Below, piece after piece: positions 1-5,699 of a stretch of DNA of 9,271 nucleotides. The position numbers and the translations under genes were made by a program. Source of the stretch: Desulfobacteraceae bacterium. GTDB lineage: Bacteria; Desulfobacterota; DSM-4660; Desulfatiglandales; HGW-15. The stretch covers positions 1 to 9,271 of the forward strand of contig RPPU01000135.1 in assembly GCA_003819975.1 (NCBI GenBank), in the 5' to 3' direction. Position 1 is the first letter of the stretch. The number at the start of each line of letters is the position of its first letter. Below the pieces are notes generated by a model. It did not search any database and was not told the origin of the DNA. It saw only the letters and a program-made list of their open reading frames with translations.

Positions 1-580
1 CGATGTTGGATACATTAGTCGTGCCCGGGTGCCAATCCAAAAAAACATCCACTCCTTTAAATACCCCTTCCCGGGCCAGCCAGACCTTGCCGCCGTGGGT
101 GTCTTCCGAAGGGGTGCCGAAAAGTATAACGGTCCCGTCGATTTTATTTTTGATCATGGCTTCTCTCAGAGCCAGGGCTGCGCCCACGCTGCCGGCGCCG
201 AACAGATTGTGCCCGCAGCTATGACCGTTGGGCAAGGCGTCGAACTCGGCCAAAATACCGACCACCGGCTTGCCGGAACCTTGGGCAAAGGTCCCCACAA
301 AAGCAGTCGGCATGCCGGCCTGGCCTCTTTCCACCTTAAACCCGTTGGCTTCCAATTCCGCAACCAAAAGATCCGAAGATTTAAATTCCTGCAGACCGAT
401 TTCCTTGAACTCATTGAGTTTTTGAGAAAGTTCGATAATGCGCTTGCTATGATCATCGGCCCAGGTCACGGCCGTTGTTTTGGCTTTGTCCATGGCAAAA
501 AGCACAGCGGAAGTAGAAAGGGTGAAACCCATAAAGCACAGAAACATGAAACCGAACCTATTTTTTCTCATGCATCTCAT
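1..580 (-). CDS. M20-family amidohydrolase/peptidase, exported, N-terminal part only
   Basis: Predicted zinc-dependent amide hydrolase of the M20 family, closest in style to the aminoacylase/AbgB (aminobenzoyl-glutamate hydrolase) branch. The gene runs off the left edge, leaving 193 codons. Residues 1-29 look like a signal peptide: basic MRCMRKNR, a hydrophobic stretch, then a likely cut after LFA. This suggests action outside the cytoplasm. Family signatures follow: AEFDALP (111-117), HSCGHNLFG (120-128, with metal-binding Cys/His), PSEDTHGGK (157-165, acidic catalytic/metal pair, here Glu-Asp where the branch usually has Glu-Glu), and DWHPG (182-186). I chose the ATG at 580 because AAGGAG lies 11 nt upstream. 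The ATG at 571 is in frame but 20 nt from that site. The substrate cannot be told from the sequence. The upstream neighbour is the YbhN-like gene on the same strand, 113 bp away. Confidence 0.87.
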   Translation of the reverse strand, partial: MRCMRKNRFGFMFLCFMGFTLSTSAVLFAMDKAKTTAVTWADDHSKRIIELSQKLNEFKEIGLQEFKSSDLLVAELEANGFKVERGQAGMPTAFVGTFAQGSGKPVVGILAEFDALPNGHSCGHNLFGAGSVGAALALREAMIKNKIDGTVILFGTPSEDTHGGKVWLAREGVFKGVDVFLDWHPGTTNVSNI

Positions 581-653
581 CCTATATATCGCTCCTTACA
601 AATAGATTTTTAAAATGAATCGTTGTCCGAAACGAGTTGACCCTCCAATGCTC

Positions 654-695
654 AACCCGCCACATTTCGAATGTTCTCTGGAATTCGGCGGGGTT
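654..695 (-). terminator. Inverted repeat at the end of the YbhN-like gene, possible weak terminator
   Basis: AACCCGCC (654-661) pairs with GGCGGGGTT (687-695) with one bulged G, and GAAT/ATTC can pair inside the loop. The structure begins at the stop codon of the YbhN-like gene and precedes the amidohydrolase gene on the minus strand. No T-run follows, so intrinsic termination is doubtful. It could instead stabilise the mRNA end. Confidence 0.3.
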
Positions 696-1725
696 ATTCC
701 GTCTCTCCGGTAACCTGCTCAACCGCCGAAGCGTCGACCGGTTTGCGGCTCAAAACGGCCTGCATGTATAGAAATGAGATTAAACCTATAATGAGTGTCG
801 GAAAAAAAGCCGCGGCATGCAGGAGTGTCGCGGCTGAAAAAGCGGTATCCGCGTTGACTCCGTATAAGATAAACCCCTGCTGCACAAAATAATGAAAAGG
901 CCCGATATAACCGGGAGAAGAAGGAATCAATACGCCCAGGGTCGCCATGGTCATGATCAAAAAGGTGGCTTTGAACGACAGGGCGAGACCCAGACTATGT
1001 TCAATTAAATCGACTTGATAAAGAGCCAGAAACCATAACAAACAGGAATAAAAAATAGCCTGGCCCCAATGGTAGGGATTTTTTAACGGCACCAAGCCTA
1101 AAAAAAATTTTTCTCCGGCTTGGATGATCTTCGCTCGCCATGCATTAGGAAGAAAAAACAAACATTTTTCCATAAAGTCCAGAACGGTCCCGGATTTGGA
1201 TTTAAAAAAAATAAGGGCCAGCAGGAAAACAATCAAACCGCCGAAGAAAAAAACGGCTGGTCGCAAAATCTGAAAAACGCCCGGCCCGGTTGATGGAATG
1301 GGGGTGGTGATAATTCCAATAAAAAAAATCAACAGCAAAATGATGCCGTCAAACAGCCGCTCCACAACGATCGTACCGAAAACCGAACCGGCGCTCAATC
1401 GTTCGACTCGGCTCAAGTAATTGGCCCGCACCAACTCTCCCAGATGCCCCGGCAACACGCAGTTTGCTCCGAAACCGATAAAAACAGTGTGGAACCGATT
1501 GACGAAACCGGTCTTTTTCAGCGGTTCGAGCAAAATGCGCCAACGCCAGATTCGAATAAAAAATTGCAGCAGGTAAAGAAGGACCACCAGGAATAAATCC
1601 AAAATATGGGCGGATTGAATATCTTGCCAAACCCTGTCTATATCGACTTTTCTTAAAGCCAGCCACATAAACAGGAGGCTGACCAGCAAACCCACCCATA
1701 ATTTCCAATTGAAAAATTTAGACAT
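694..1725 (-). CDS. YbhN/AglD-type integral membrane protein (LPG synthase TM / flippase-like family)
   Basis: A 343-residue polytopic membrane protein of the family related to the membrane domain of lysylphosphatidylglycerol synthase (YbhN, AglD). Members are implicated in moving or modifying lipid-linked or lipid substrates, but most have no proven reaction. Hydrophobic segments lie near residues 9-24, 41-58, 120-142, 153-174, 221-240, 251-268 and 300-325. Family hallmarks are LPGHLGELVRANYL (91-104), VVERLFDG (120-127) and IPSSPGYIGPFHY (267-279). The length is usual for the stand-alone form, and there is no C-terminal aminoacyltransferase domain, so this is unlikely to be a true MprF. The start at 1725 is the first possible one because an in-frame TAA lies directly upstream. 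Its ribosome site is poor (AAGAAG). ribF lies 175 bp upstream on the same strand; no functional link is evident. Confidence 0.88.
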   Translation of the reverse strand: MSKFFNWKLWVGLLVSLLFMWLALRKVDIDRVWQDIQSAHILDLFLVVLLYLLQFFIRIWRWRILLEPLKKTGFVNRFHTVFIGFGANCVLPGHLGELVRANYLSRVERLSAGSVFGTIVVERLFDGIILLLIFFIGIITTPIPSTGPGVFQILRPAVFFFGGLIVFLLALIFFKSKSGTVLDFMEKCLFFLPNAWRAKIIQAGEKFFLGLVPLKNPYHWGQAIFYSCLLWFLALYQVDLIEHSLGLALSFKATFLIMTMATLGVLIPSSPGYIGPFHYFVQQGFILYGVNADTAFSAATLLHAAAFFPTLIIGLISFLYMQAVLSRKPVDASAVEQVTGETE

Positions 1726-1900
1726 TTAGGCTTCTTATTCCAAAATATCGACATGGAGATCTCTAAAAATCAGCCTTTTGGGATTTCATGATTCGATTCT
1801 CAAGGGCCGTTATTAATAAGATGTATTTTTAGAAATCCCGGGTTGTCGATAGGATTTAAAATACCGTTTACCTTGTGCCGGAATTCATATTTTTCCGATC

Positions 1901-2863
1901 TTATCCTTTTCCGGATCGAAAAAACATTTTTGCTTCCTTTATACCCAAAATTTCTTTTGCCCGATCGATATCCAGCGCGATCTGGTCCTTCAATTCACCT
2001 GGGTTTCCGAAATTTTTTTCATCGCGGATGCGCTCGACAAATTCAAGTTTGATGGTTTTATCGACAATGTTCACGGCAAAATCGAAAATATGCGTTTCAA
2101 TGGTCAGAACCTGGTTTTCAAAAGTAGGGTTATACCCGATATTGGTTACGCCATAATAGGTCCGGCCCTCCAGGAGCACTCGCACTGCATAAACCCCCGG
2201 TTTGGGGTATAATCCGTCGGTCCAGGATAAATTGGCGGTCGGAAATCCCAAGAGCTTTTTACCTCGGCCTTGACCCGGCACTACTTTGCCGCTGATTTGA
2301 AAATCGCGACCTAATTGATCTTTGGCAGCTTTGATCTGACCGGCCTGGACCAGCTGACGGATGGAAGTGCTGGAAACCGGGGTATGATCGATCTCGATTG
2401 GGCCGATCACATGCACCAAAAAACCCAGTTCATGACCCATTTTGCGTAACAACTCTAAATTGCCCTGGCGCTGATAACCGAAGGTATAGTCGTAACCGAC
2501 CACCATTTCCTTGATACCAATTTTACCAACCAGGATTTTTTTGACAAAATCTTCCGCGGAAACAGCGGCAAACGCGCGATTAAAAGGCACGCAAATCACC
2601 GCGTCCATGCCGGCCTGTTCCATTAATTCCAGTTTTTGGTCGGTCGGAGTGATCAAAAGAGGTCCATTACCCGGCCGCATCACCTTAGCCGGATGCGGTT
2701 CAAAAGTCATGACAATGGACTGACCGCCGATAGCCTTGGCCCGCTCTTTAACTTTATTGAAAAGACCTAAATGCCCCCGGTGAACACCGTCGAAATTGCC
2801 GATGGTCAAAACCGGGTTTTTAAAAGGTCTTTTTATTTCATCGAGGCTGAAAATAACACTCAT
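1901..2863 (-). CDS. ribF: Bifunctional riboflavin kinase / FAD synthetase RibF
   Basis: A 320-residue cytoplasmic enzyme that phosphorylates riboflavin to FMN and adenylates FMN to FAD, making the cell's flavin cofactors. The N-terminal nucleotidyltransferase domain carries GNFDGVHRGH (22-31), TFEPHP (53-58), VVGYDYTFG (121-129) and SSTSIR (164-169). The C-terminal kinase domain carries GQGRGKKLLGFPTANL (197-212), GVYAVRV (223-229), NIGYNPTF (241-248) and ETHIFDF (256-262). Both domains are complete and the length is typical. The start at 2863 follows CAGGAG, but with a long spacer of about 14 nt, so initiation may be weak. I saw no FMN riboswitch upstream; that region holds a dispersed repeat instead. 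The next gene downstream on this strand is the YbhN-like membrane protein. Confidence 0.97.
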   Translation of the reverse strand: MSVIFSLDEIKRPFKNPVLTIGNFDGVHRGHLGLFNKVKERAKAIGGQSIVMTFEPHPAKVMRPGNGPLLITPTDQKLELMEQAGMDAVICVPFNRAFAAVSAEDFVKKILVGKIGIKEMVVGYDYTFGYQRQGNLELLRKMGHELGFLVHVIGPIEIDHTPVSSTSIRQLVQAGQIKAAKDQLGRDFQISGKVVPGQGRGKKLLGFPTANLSWTDGLYPKPGVYAVRVLLEGRTYYGVTNIGYNPTFENQVLTIETHIFDFAVNIVDKTIKLEFVERIRDEKNFGNPGELKDQIALDIDRAKEILGIKEAKMFFRSGKG

Positions 2864-2882
2864 AAATGGTTAAAAATCTCCT

Positions 2883-3055
2883 GAATTTTTTATCGATCCT
2901 GAAAACCATGGGATCGATAAAAAATGAATTCCGTCCGACCGGAACAGACGTTCCATTTTGCCGGAACAAGAGTTCCAGCGAGAGCGCCGGAAAAAGTCCG
3001 TATAATTGTCAGGCGCTGATTAACCTTTTCGTTATTGAACTCATTTTATCGATAT
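2883..3055. repeat. Structured repeat, copy A (left of tRNA-Leu)
   Basis: First of two diverged direct copies bracketing the tRNA gene (copy B at 3281-3419). It opens with a perfect 14-bp stem, TTTTTTATCGATCC (2886-2899) against GGATCGATAAAAAA (2911-2924). It continues with a GC-rich core shared with copy B (CCGGAACAAGAGTTCC, then AGCGAGAGCGCCGGAA; 2961-2992). It ends with a shared GATTAAC/ATTTTATCGATA tail. Compared with B it has a longer first loop and an extra GGAAC...GTTCC hairpin unit around 2941-2954. No protein is evident. The stem has T-runs on its 5' side, so it is not terminator-like. Confidence 0.75.
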
Positions 3056-3084
3056 AGTTGAGTTTAATGCCCGAAAATAATCTG

Positions 3085-3115
3085 TTGACACACCGGCGCC
3101 GATCATATAGATAAT
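3085..3115 (+). promoter_or_regulatory. Probable promoter of tRNA-Leu
   Basis: A perfect -35 box TTGACA (3085-3090) is followed by the AT-rich stretch TATAGATAAT (3106-3115). The -10 could be TAGATA with a 17-bp spacer or GATAAT with a 19-bp spacer. The start point would be about 20 nt before the mature tRNA, a normal 5' leader. Confidence 0.7.
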
Positions 3116-3141
3116 CTTGAAAAATGGCAACGTTCTTTAAT

Positions 3142-3228
3142 GCCGAAGTGGCGGAATTGGTAGACGCACTAGGTTCAGGGTCTAGCGGGCGTATGCCTGT
3201 GCGAGTTCGAGTCTCGCCTTCGGCACCA
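3142..3228 (+). tRNA. trnL: tRNA-Leu, anticodon CAG, CCA encoded
   Basis: An 87-nt class II tRNA that reads CUG leucine codons. The acceptor arms GCCGAAG (3142-3148) and CTTCGGC (3218-3224) pair fully, followed by discriminator A and a genome-encoded CCA (3226-3228). The D-arm region reads GGCGGAATTGGTAGACGC. The anticodon stem CTAGG/TCTAG closes the loop TTCAGGG with anticodon CAG at 3176-3178. The long variable arm (3186-3200) forms a small stem around GTAT. The T arm is GCGAG-TTCGAGT-CTCGC (3201-3217). It is a single-gene unit with its own promoter and terminator, set between two copies of a repeat. Confidence 0.97.
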
Positions 3229-3275
3229 CTAAAATAAAAAAGCCGCTGTGTATCAGCGGCTTTTTTTTATTTTAG
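3229..3275 (+). terminator. Intrinsic terminator of tRNA-Leu
   Basis: AGCCGCTG (3241-3248) pairs with CAGCGGCT (3254-3261) around a 5-nt loop, followed by eight Ts. The pairing extends through A-run/T-run and CTAAAAT/ATTTTAG flanks with only a 2-nt bulge. It would therefore also work as a terminator on the minus strand. It begins directly after the CCA end of the tRNA. Confidence 0.93.
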
Positions 3276-3280
3276 AATCG

Positions 3281-3419
3281 AAATTTTTTATCGAGGATCG
3301 ATAAAAATAAATTCCGGCCGGCCGGAACAGGAGTTCCAGCGAGAGCGCCGGAATAAATCCGTATGATAGGGACCGGTTACTTATTAACTTTTTTCTTATC
3401 GATAACATTTTATCGATAA
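3281..3419. repeat. Structured repeat, copy B (right of tRNA-Leu)
   Basis: Second copy of the element seen at 2883-3055, in the same orientation. TTTTTATCG (3286-3293 region) faces CGATAAAAA (from 3299). ATTCCGGC (3311-3318) pairs with GCCGGAAT (3346-3353) around an inner GGAAC-AGGA-GTTCC hairpin (3324-3337) and a GC-GAGA-GC mini-hairpin. The folded form would be branched. The tail carries TTATCGATAA twice (3397-3406 and 3410-3419), each a perfect palindrome. No coding content is evident. Confidence 0.75.
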
Positions 3420-3421
3420 TC

Positions 3422-3476
3422 TGGAATGCGCGGACGCGTCCGCGCTTTTAAAGCGGCGACGCGTCGCCGCACTCCA
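3422..3476. repeat. Two facing REP-like palindromes (BIME-like pair)
   Basis: Two elements of the form TGGA(A/G)TGCG-palindrome-CGCTTT lie tail to tail, one on each strand. The plus-strand unit spans 3422-3448 with the perfect 18-bp palindrome GCGCGGACGCGTCCGCGC (3428-3445). The minus-strand unit spans 3450-3476 with GCGGCGACGCGTCGCCGC (3453-3470). The two ends also pair as one large cruciform. This layout matches repetitive extragenic palindromes mobilised by RAYT (REP-associated Y1 tyrosine transposase) proteins. No such gene is in the window. Confidence 0.75.
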
Positions 3477-3640
3477 AAACAGCGCACGGTATGCGGCTTT
3501 CAAATCGTATTTATCGACCACATTTTGTCGATGTTTCTGTTTTAAGCGCCTATCAAAAATTTCTGCCTTTCTCCTCTACCCCTATTTTGCGCCAAATCCT
3601 TGATCACGATGGTTTAGTCATGGCTTGCCGTCCCTGAATC
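3477..3640. other. No gene seen between REP pair and toxin-antitoxin promoter
   Basis: No start codon with a ribosome site and no recognisable protein on either strand. The only structure is a short inverted repeat, ATCGAC...GTCGAT (about 3511-3531), echoing the ATCGAT-type motifs of the neighbouring repeats. Confidence 0.6.
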
Positions 3641-3671
3641 TTGACAGTCTATTATATTATAATATATTATA
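3641..3671 (+). promoter_or_regulatory. Promoter of the RHH-PIN module with a palindromic operator candidate
   Basis: A perfect -35 TTGACA (3641-3646) and -10 TATTAT (3665-3670) are separated by 18 bp. The -10 lies inside the perfect 14-bp palindrome TATAATATATTATA (3658-3671). In this class the antitoxin usually represses its own promoter, so this palindrome is the natural candidate for ribbon-helix-helix binding. Transcription would start about 33 nt before the antitoxin ATG. Confidence 0.65.
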
Positions 3672-3709
3672 TGAGACAGATTTTCAACCTGCCTCATAAG
3701 GAATATTTT

Positions 3710-3940
3710 ATGGGTAAAAACATCACGATCTATTTTGACGATGAACTGCTCCAATTTTTGGAATCTCAAAAAGAATCCAGCGGAGCCGTTGTTAAAAAAG
3801 CGATTCGGCAACTCATGAAAAAGAATCGGCCCCAACGATATTTTGACGAAGTGCTGAAAGCCGCGGTTCAAATCGGCAAAAACGAAAAATTCGAACAAGC
3901 GATTAAAGAATGGGCGATAGAAAGGAAGCATGACCGATGA
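3710..3940 (+). CDS. Ribbon-helix-helix antitoxin (VapB-like)
   Basis: A 76-residue cytoplasmic DNA-binding antitoxin, expected to bind and neutralise the PIN toxin encoded next and to repress the shared promoter. Residues 4-9 (NITIYF) form the expected DNA-contacting beta strand. Residues 10-20 and 24-38 fit the two helices of the ribbon-helix-helix fold. The charged C-terminal half (39-76) would wrap the toxin. I chose the ATG at 3710 because AAGGA lies 7 nt upstream. An in-frame ATG at 3641 is excluded because it would start inside the -35 box. The stop overlaps the toxin start by 4 nt (ATGA), implying coupled translation. Confidence 0.85.
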   Translation: MGKNITIYFDDELLQFLESQKESSGAVVKKAIRQLMKKNRPQRYFDEVLKAAVQIGKNEKFEQAIKEWAIERKHDR

Positions 3941-4329
3941 TAATCGGACTGGATACCGGCTATTTCATTGCCTTGATGAGAAACACCTCCGCAGCCCTTG
4001 AGCATTGGAACAGTCTCAAGGGGCAAGAACACACGGTTATCGTGTCCGTGCTGACCTTGGGCGAAATGCTTTACATCTCCTTTCGAACCGGAGAAGTCGA
4101 ACACGGCGAGACCCTGGTTGAGTTGATTGCAAAAACAACCACCATTATCGACGTGGACCAACGGATTGTCGAGAAAGCAGCACGGCTTAAAGCCGGCCGG
4201 GGTATGCCTTACACGGATGCCCTCATCTTGGCTGCCTTTTTGGAAAATGATTGCGAAGAAATCCACACCACGGACCGAGCTCATTTCGGGGATATAAATA
4301 ATCAAGGAATGAATGTTATTTTCTGGTAG
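3937..4329 (+). CDS. vapC: PIN-domain toxin ribonuclease (VapC-like)
   Basis: A 130-residue PIN-domain protein, predicted Mg/Mn-dependent RNase acting as the toxin of the module. VapC relatives cut tRNA or rRNA, but the target here is unknown. The four acidic active-site positions are visible: D6 in GLDTGYFIAL, E43 in LTLGEML, D94 in YTDALILA and D113 in TTDRAHF. The toxin is therefore probably intact, and the length is normal. AAGGAAG lies about 8 nt before the ATG, inside the antitoxin gene, and the two genes overlap by 4 nt. The stop lies 66 bp from the end of the opposing truncated toxin, so the two modules converge. Confidence 0.9.
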   Translation: MIIGLDTGYFIALMRNTSAALEHWNSLKGQEHTVIVSVLTLGEMLYISFRTGEVEHGETLVELIAKTTTIIDVDQRIVEKAARLKAGRGMPYTDALILAAFLENDCEEIHTTDRAHFGDINNQGMNVIFW

Positions 4330-4345
4330 AAGGAAGATTAGAGAA

Positions 4346-4358
4346 ATGGGGTCCCCAT
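4346..4358. repeat. Short perfect inverted repeat between the convergent modules
   Basis: ATGGGG-T-CCCCAT lies in the 66-bp gap between the end of the intact PIN toxin and the end of the truncated one. It has no T-run and a 1-nt centre, so it is a palindrome rather than a terminator hairpin. It may mark a junction or be chance. Confidence 0.4.
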
Positions 4359-4395
4359 ATCGTCTTTCAAACGGCCCGTCTCCGATCCCATTATC

Positions 4396-4473
4396 TTATT
4401 TCTTGGAAAAATATTTCACATTAGGCTCATCCGCAAAATAGGCCAACCAACCCGAAGAATCGACGATATTCAT
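4396..4473 (-). pseudogene. Truncated PIN toxin, first 25 codons only
   Basis: Directly after the AbrB-type antitoxin, sharing the same ATGA 4-nt overlap seen in working modules, the reading frame MNIVDSSGWLAYFADEPN begins and stops with TAA after 25 codons. MNIVDSSGWL is the typical start of PIN toxins paired with AbrB antitoxins, with D5 as the first active-site acid. The remaining hundred or so residues, with the other three acids, are absent. I found no continuation in other frames before the neighbouring module begins, so it is truncated rather than frameshifted. It cannot be an active nuclease. Deletion or replacement during arrival of the adjacent RHH-PIN module is a plausible cause. 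Confidence 0.8.
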
Positions 4474-4676
4474 ACCCTATCTTCCTCGCGCTTGAACTCC
4501 GTATTGATGCCTTTTAGAAATCCGCACAGTTCTTTAAGTTCCCGCTCCGGTATTAACTCGATCCGGCCTTCATATTCCACAATCTGCATCCTTTGACCGG
4601 GACGAAGATTAAAAGCCTCTCTTATTTTTTTTGGAATAACGACTTGATATTTGGGTGATACGGTTACCATAAGCAT
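4470..4676 (-). CDS. AbrB/MazE-family antitoxin (SpoVT-AbrB domain), toxin partner truncated
   Basis: A 68-residue swapped-hairpin DNA-binding protein. Residues 4-43 carry the family core: VTVSPKYQVVIPKKIREAF, then a LRPGQ turn and the IELIP strand. The C-terminal 25 residues would be the toxin-binding tail. The start at 4676 has GGAG 8 nt upstream; the second ATG at 4670 is the alternative. It overlaps the start of the truncated PIN toxin by 4 nt, the normal order of such modules. With the toxin lost, the antitoxin may persist as an orphan regulator or as an anti-addiction factor against a related toxin elsewhere. Confidence 0.88.
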   Translation of the reverse strand: MLMVTVSPKYQVVIPKKIREAFNLRPGQRMQIVEYEGRIELIPERELKELCGFLKGINTEFKREEDRV

Positions 4677-4699
4677 GGCAATTTCTCCATCGATATATT

Positions 4700-4736
4700 T
4701 TGTATTACAATATCATGATCGATCTGTTTTTGTCAA
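4700..4736 (-). promoter_or_regulatory. Promoter and operator candidate of the AbrB antitoxin
   Basis: On the minus strand TTGACA (4736-4731) and TATTGT (4712-4707) are 18 bp apart. The -10 overlaps the perfect inverted repeat TTGTA-T-TACAA (4700-4710), a plausible autoregulatory site. ATCATGAT and GATCGATC palindromes lie in the spacer. Confidence 0.6.
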
Positions 4737-4740
4737 GATT

Positions 4741-4939
4741 ATCCTCTTTTGCACGGTTTGAGTCGGCAGAATATTCTACCACCTCCATTCTGAATTCCGA
4801 TTTTAAAAGACATCATTGAAAATCACCCCCAACATCCGGATATCGACACGGATATTAAACAGGAGAATCTCTTCGGCCCAGTGCTTGAAAGTTGTTCTTT
4901 GTTGGGATTTTCTTTCATAAGCCGGCGGCCAGGCGCCTA
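4741..4939. other. No recognised gene between antitoxin promoter and NUDIX pseudogene
   Basis: Short open frames exist on both strands but none has a ribosome site or a recognisable domain. A 10-bp palindrome AGAATATTCT lies near 4770-4780. The region may hold debris from the changes that damaged the adjacent genes. Confidence 0.5.
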
Positions 4940-5557
4940 TCAATCCTCCGCTTTTGACGATCGGTTCCATCTCCGGCCAACTCCGCAAACGAGTCGGTTC
5001 CGACGTCTCGAAACGGAAAAGGAATCGATTGGCCTTTCCGATGATTGAAAAATGAAAAAATCAACTCCATCGGTCTCATGGCTAAAGGCGGCTTGGCCGC
5101 CGACCATTTCACAGATGAAAAACAATTTGTATACATGATAGAACATGGGAGGATGGGGGTGCCGATTCCGATCATAGACCGCCGCCAACTTCACCGCTTT
5201 AGCGCGATAGCCGGATTCTTCAAAAACTTCCCGAACCACAGCTTCGGAAGGCGAGTCGTTGATGTCGGCCCATCCGCCCGGCAATGTTCACTTGCCGTCC
5301 GACCGTTCCCGGACCAAAAGCACTTTCCCGTCACGGAACATTGCCCCGTGTACATCAACCTTGGGCGTGGCATATCCCTCTTCATGGCGCCACAATTCCC
5401 GCGCCTCTTGCGGCGTAATCTCCATTTTTTCAGATAAAAGGGAGGCTGCTATTTTTTGTAACTGTTCATACCGCTCGCGATCGTATTCATTTTTGGAAAA
5501 AGCCAGTCCATTCTGCGCGATAGCCTGTAATTGATGCACCCATTACGTCAGGTTCAT
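4940..5557 (-). pseudogene. NUDIX hydrolase with N-terminal NUDIX_N-like region, two in-frame nonsense codons
   Basis: A single reading frame of 206 codons, about the usual size for NUDIX hydrolases with this N-terminal helical region (ADP-ribose-type pyrophosphatases, by similarity). The frame starts at the ATG at 5557, with GGGAG 7 nt upstream. It is broken at codon 5 (TAA, 5543-5545) and codon 90 (TGA, 5288-5290). The second stop sits where the family has Trp in SDGKWTLPGGW, so one G-to-A change (TGG to TGA) explains it. On either side are LQAIAQNGL, YATPKVDV and a Nudix box (95-117, ending REVFEESGY). The box has Asp101 where the consensus has Glu. A GTG at 5539 could bypass the first stop, but not the second. 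The C-terminal 20 or so residues look atypical, so the end may also be altered. Confidence 0.85.
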
Positions 5558-5634
5558 TTGACCGCTCCCATGCAAATTTTGGAAAAAAAATCTTGGCTTT
5601 TTGCCGAAAAAACAATAAGATATGGAAAAAAAAG

Positions 5635-5662
5635 TTTAAAACCACCCCAAATGGTTTATAAT
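5635..5662 (+). promoter_or_regulatory. Probable promoter of the epimerase gene with an inverted repeat
   Basis: A perfect -10 TATAAT (5657-5662) is preceded by TTTAAA (5635-5640) at 16 bp as a weak -35. AAACCA-7 nt-TGGTTT (5639-5657) lies between them and could be an operator. An alternative weaker promoter is TTGGCT (5593-5598) with TAAGAT (5616-5621) at 17 bp. Confidence 0.5.
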
Positions 5663-5699
5663 CGATTTAAAAAAGATAACAGGATTCTAATAAAAAATC

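Noticed and set aside
29..613. Long plus-strand open frame opposite the amidohydrolase
   Set aside because: The minus-strand frame shows a signal peptide, ribosome site and M20 motifs; the plus-strand frame has no recognisable domain and is its shadow.
2864..3060. FMN riboswitch upstream of ribF
   Set aside because: The region upstream of ribF on the minus strand lacks the conserved RFN segments; its structure is explained by the dispersed repeat copy A.
3142..3228. tRNA-Leu as an integration site of a mobile island
   Set aside because: No duplicated tRNA 3' end and no integrase gene are visible in the window; the flanking repeats are unrelated to tRNA sequence.
2883..3531. CRISPR array
   Set aside because: There are only two large diverged repeats and assorted palindromes, with no regular short repeat-spacer pattern and no cas genes.
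3641..3709. Longer antitoxin start at the upstream in-frame start codon
   Set aside because: It would begin within the -35 box and translate the promoter; the ATG at 3710 has a proper ribosome site and starts at the beta strand of the fold.
4803..4988. Minus-strand frame of 61 codons as the frameshifted C-terminus of the NUDIX protein
   Set aside because: Its sequence does not resemble the expected C-terminal motif, and the main frame already reaches the usual family length, so a frameshift is not needed.
5285..5290. TGA recoded as Trp or selenocysteine in the NUDIX gene
   Set aside because: Both antitoxin genes and the epimerase gene in this window end with TGA, and the NUDIX gene has a second stop (TAA). 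The family has Trp, not Cys, at the TGA position.
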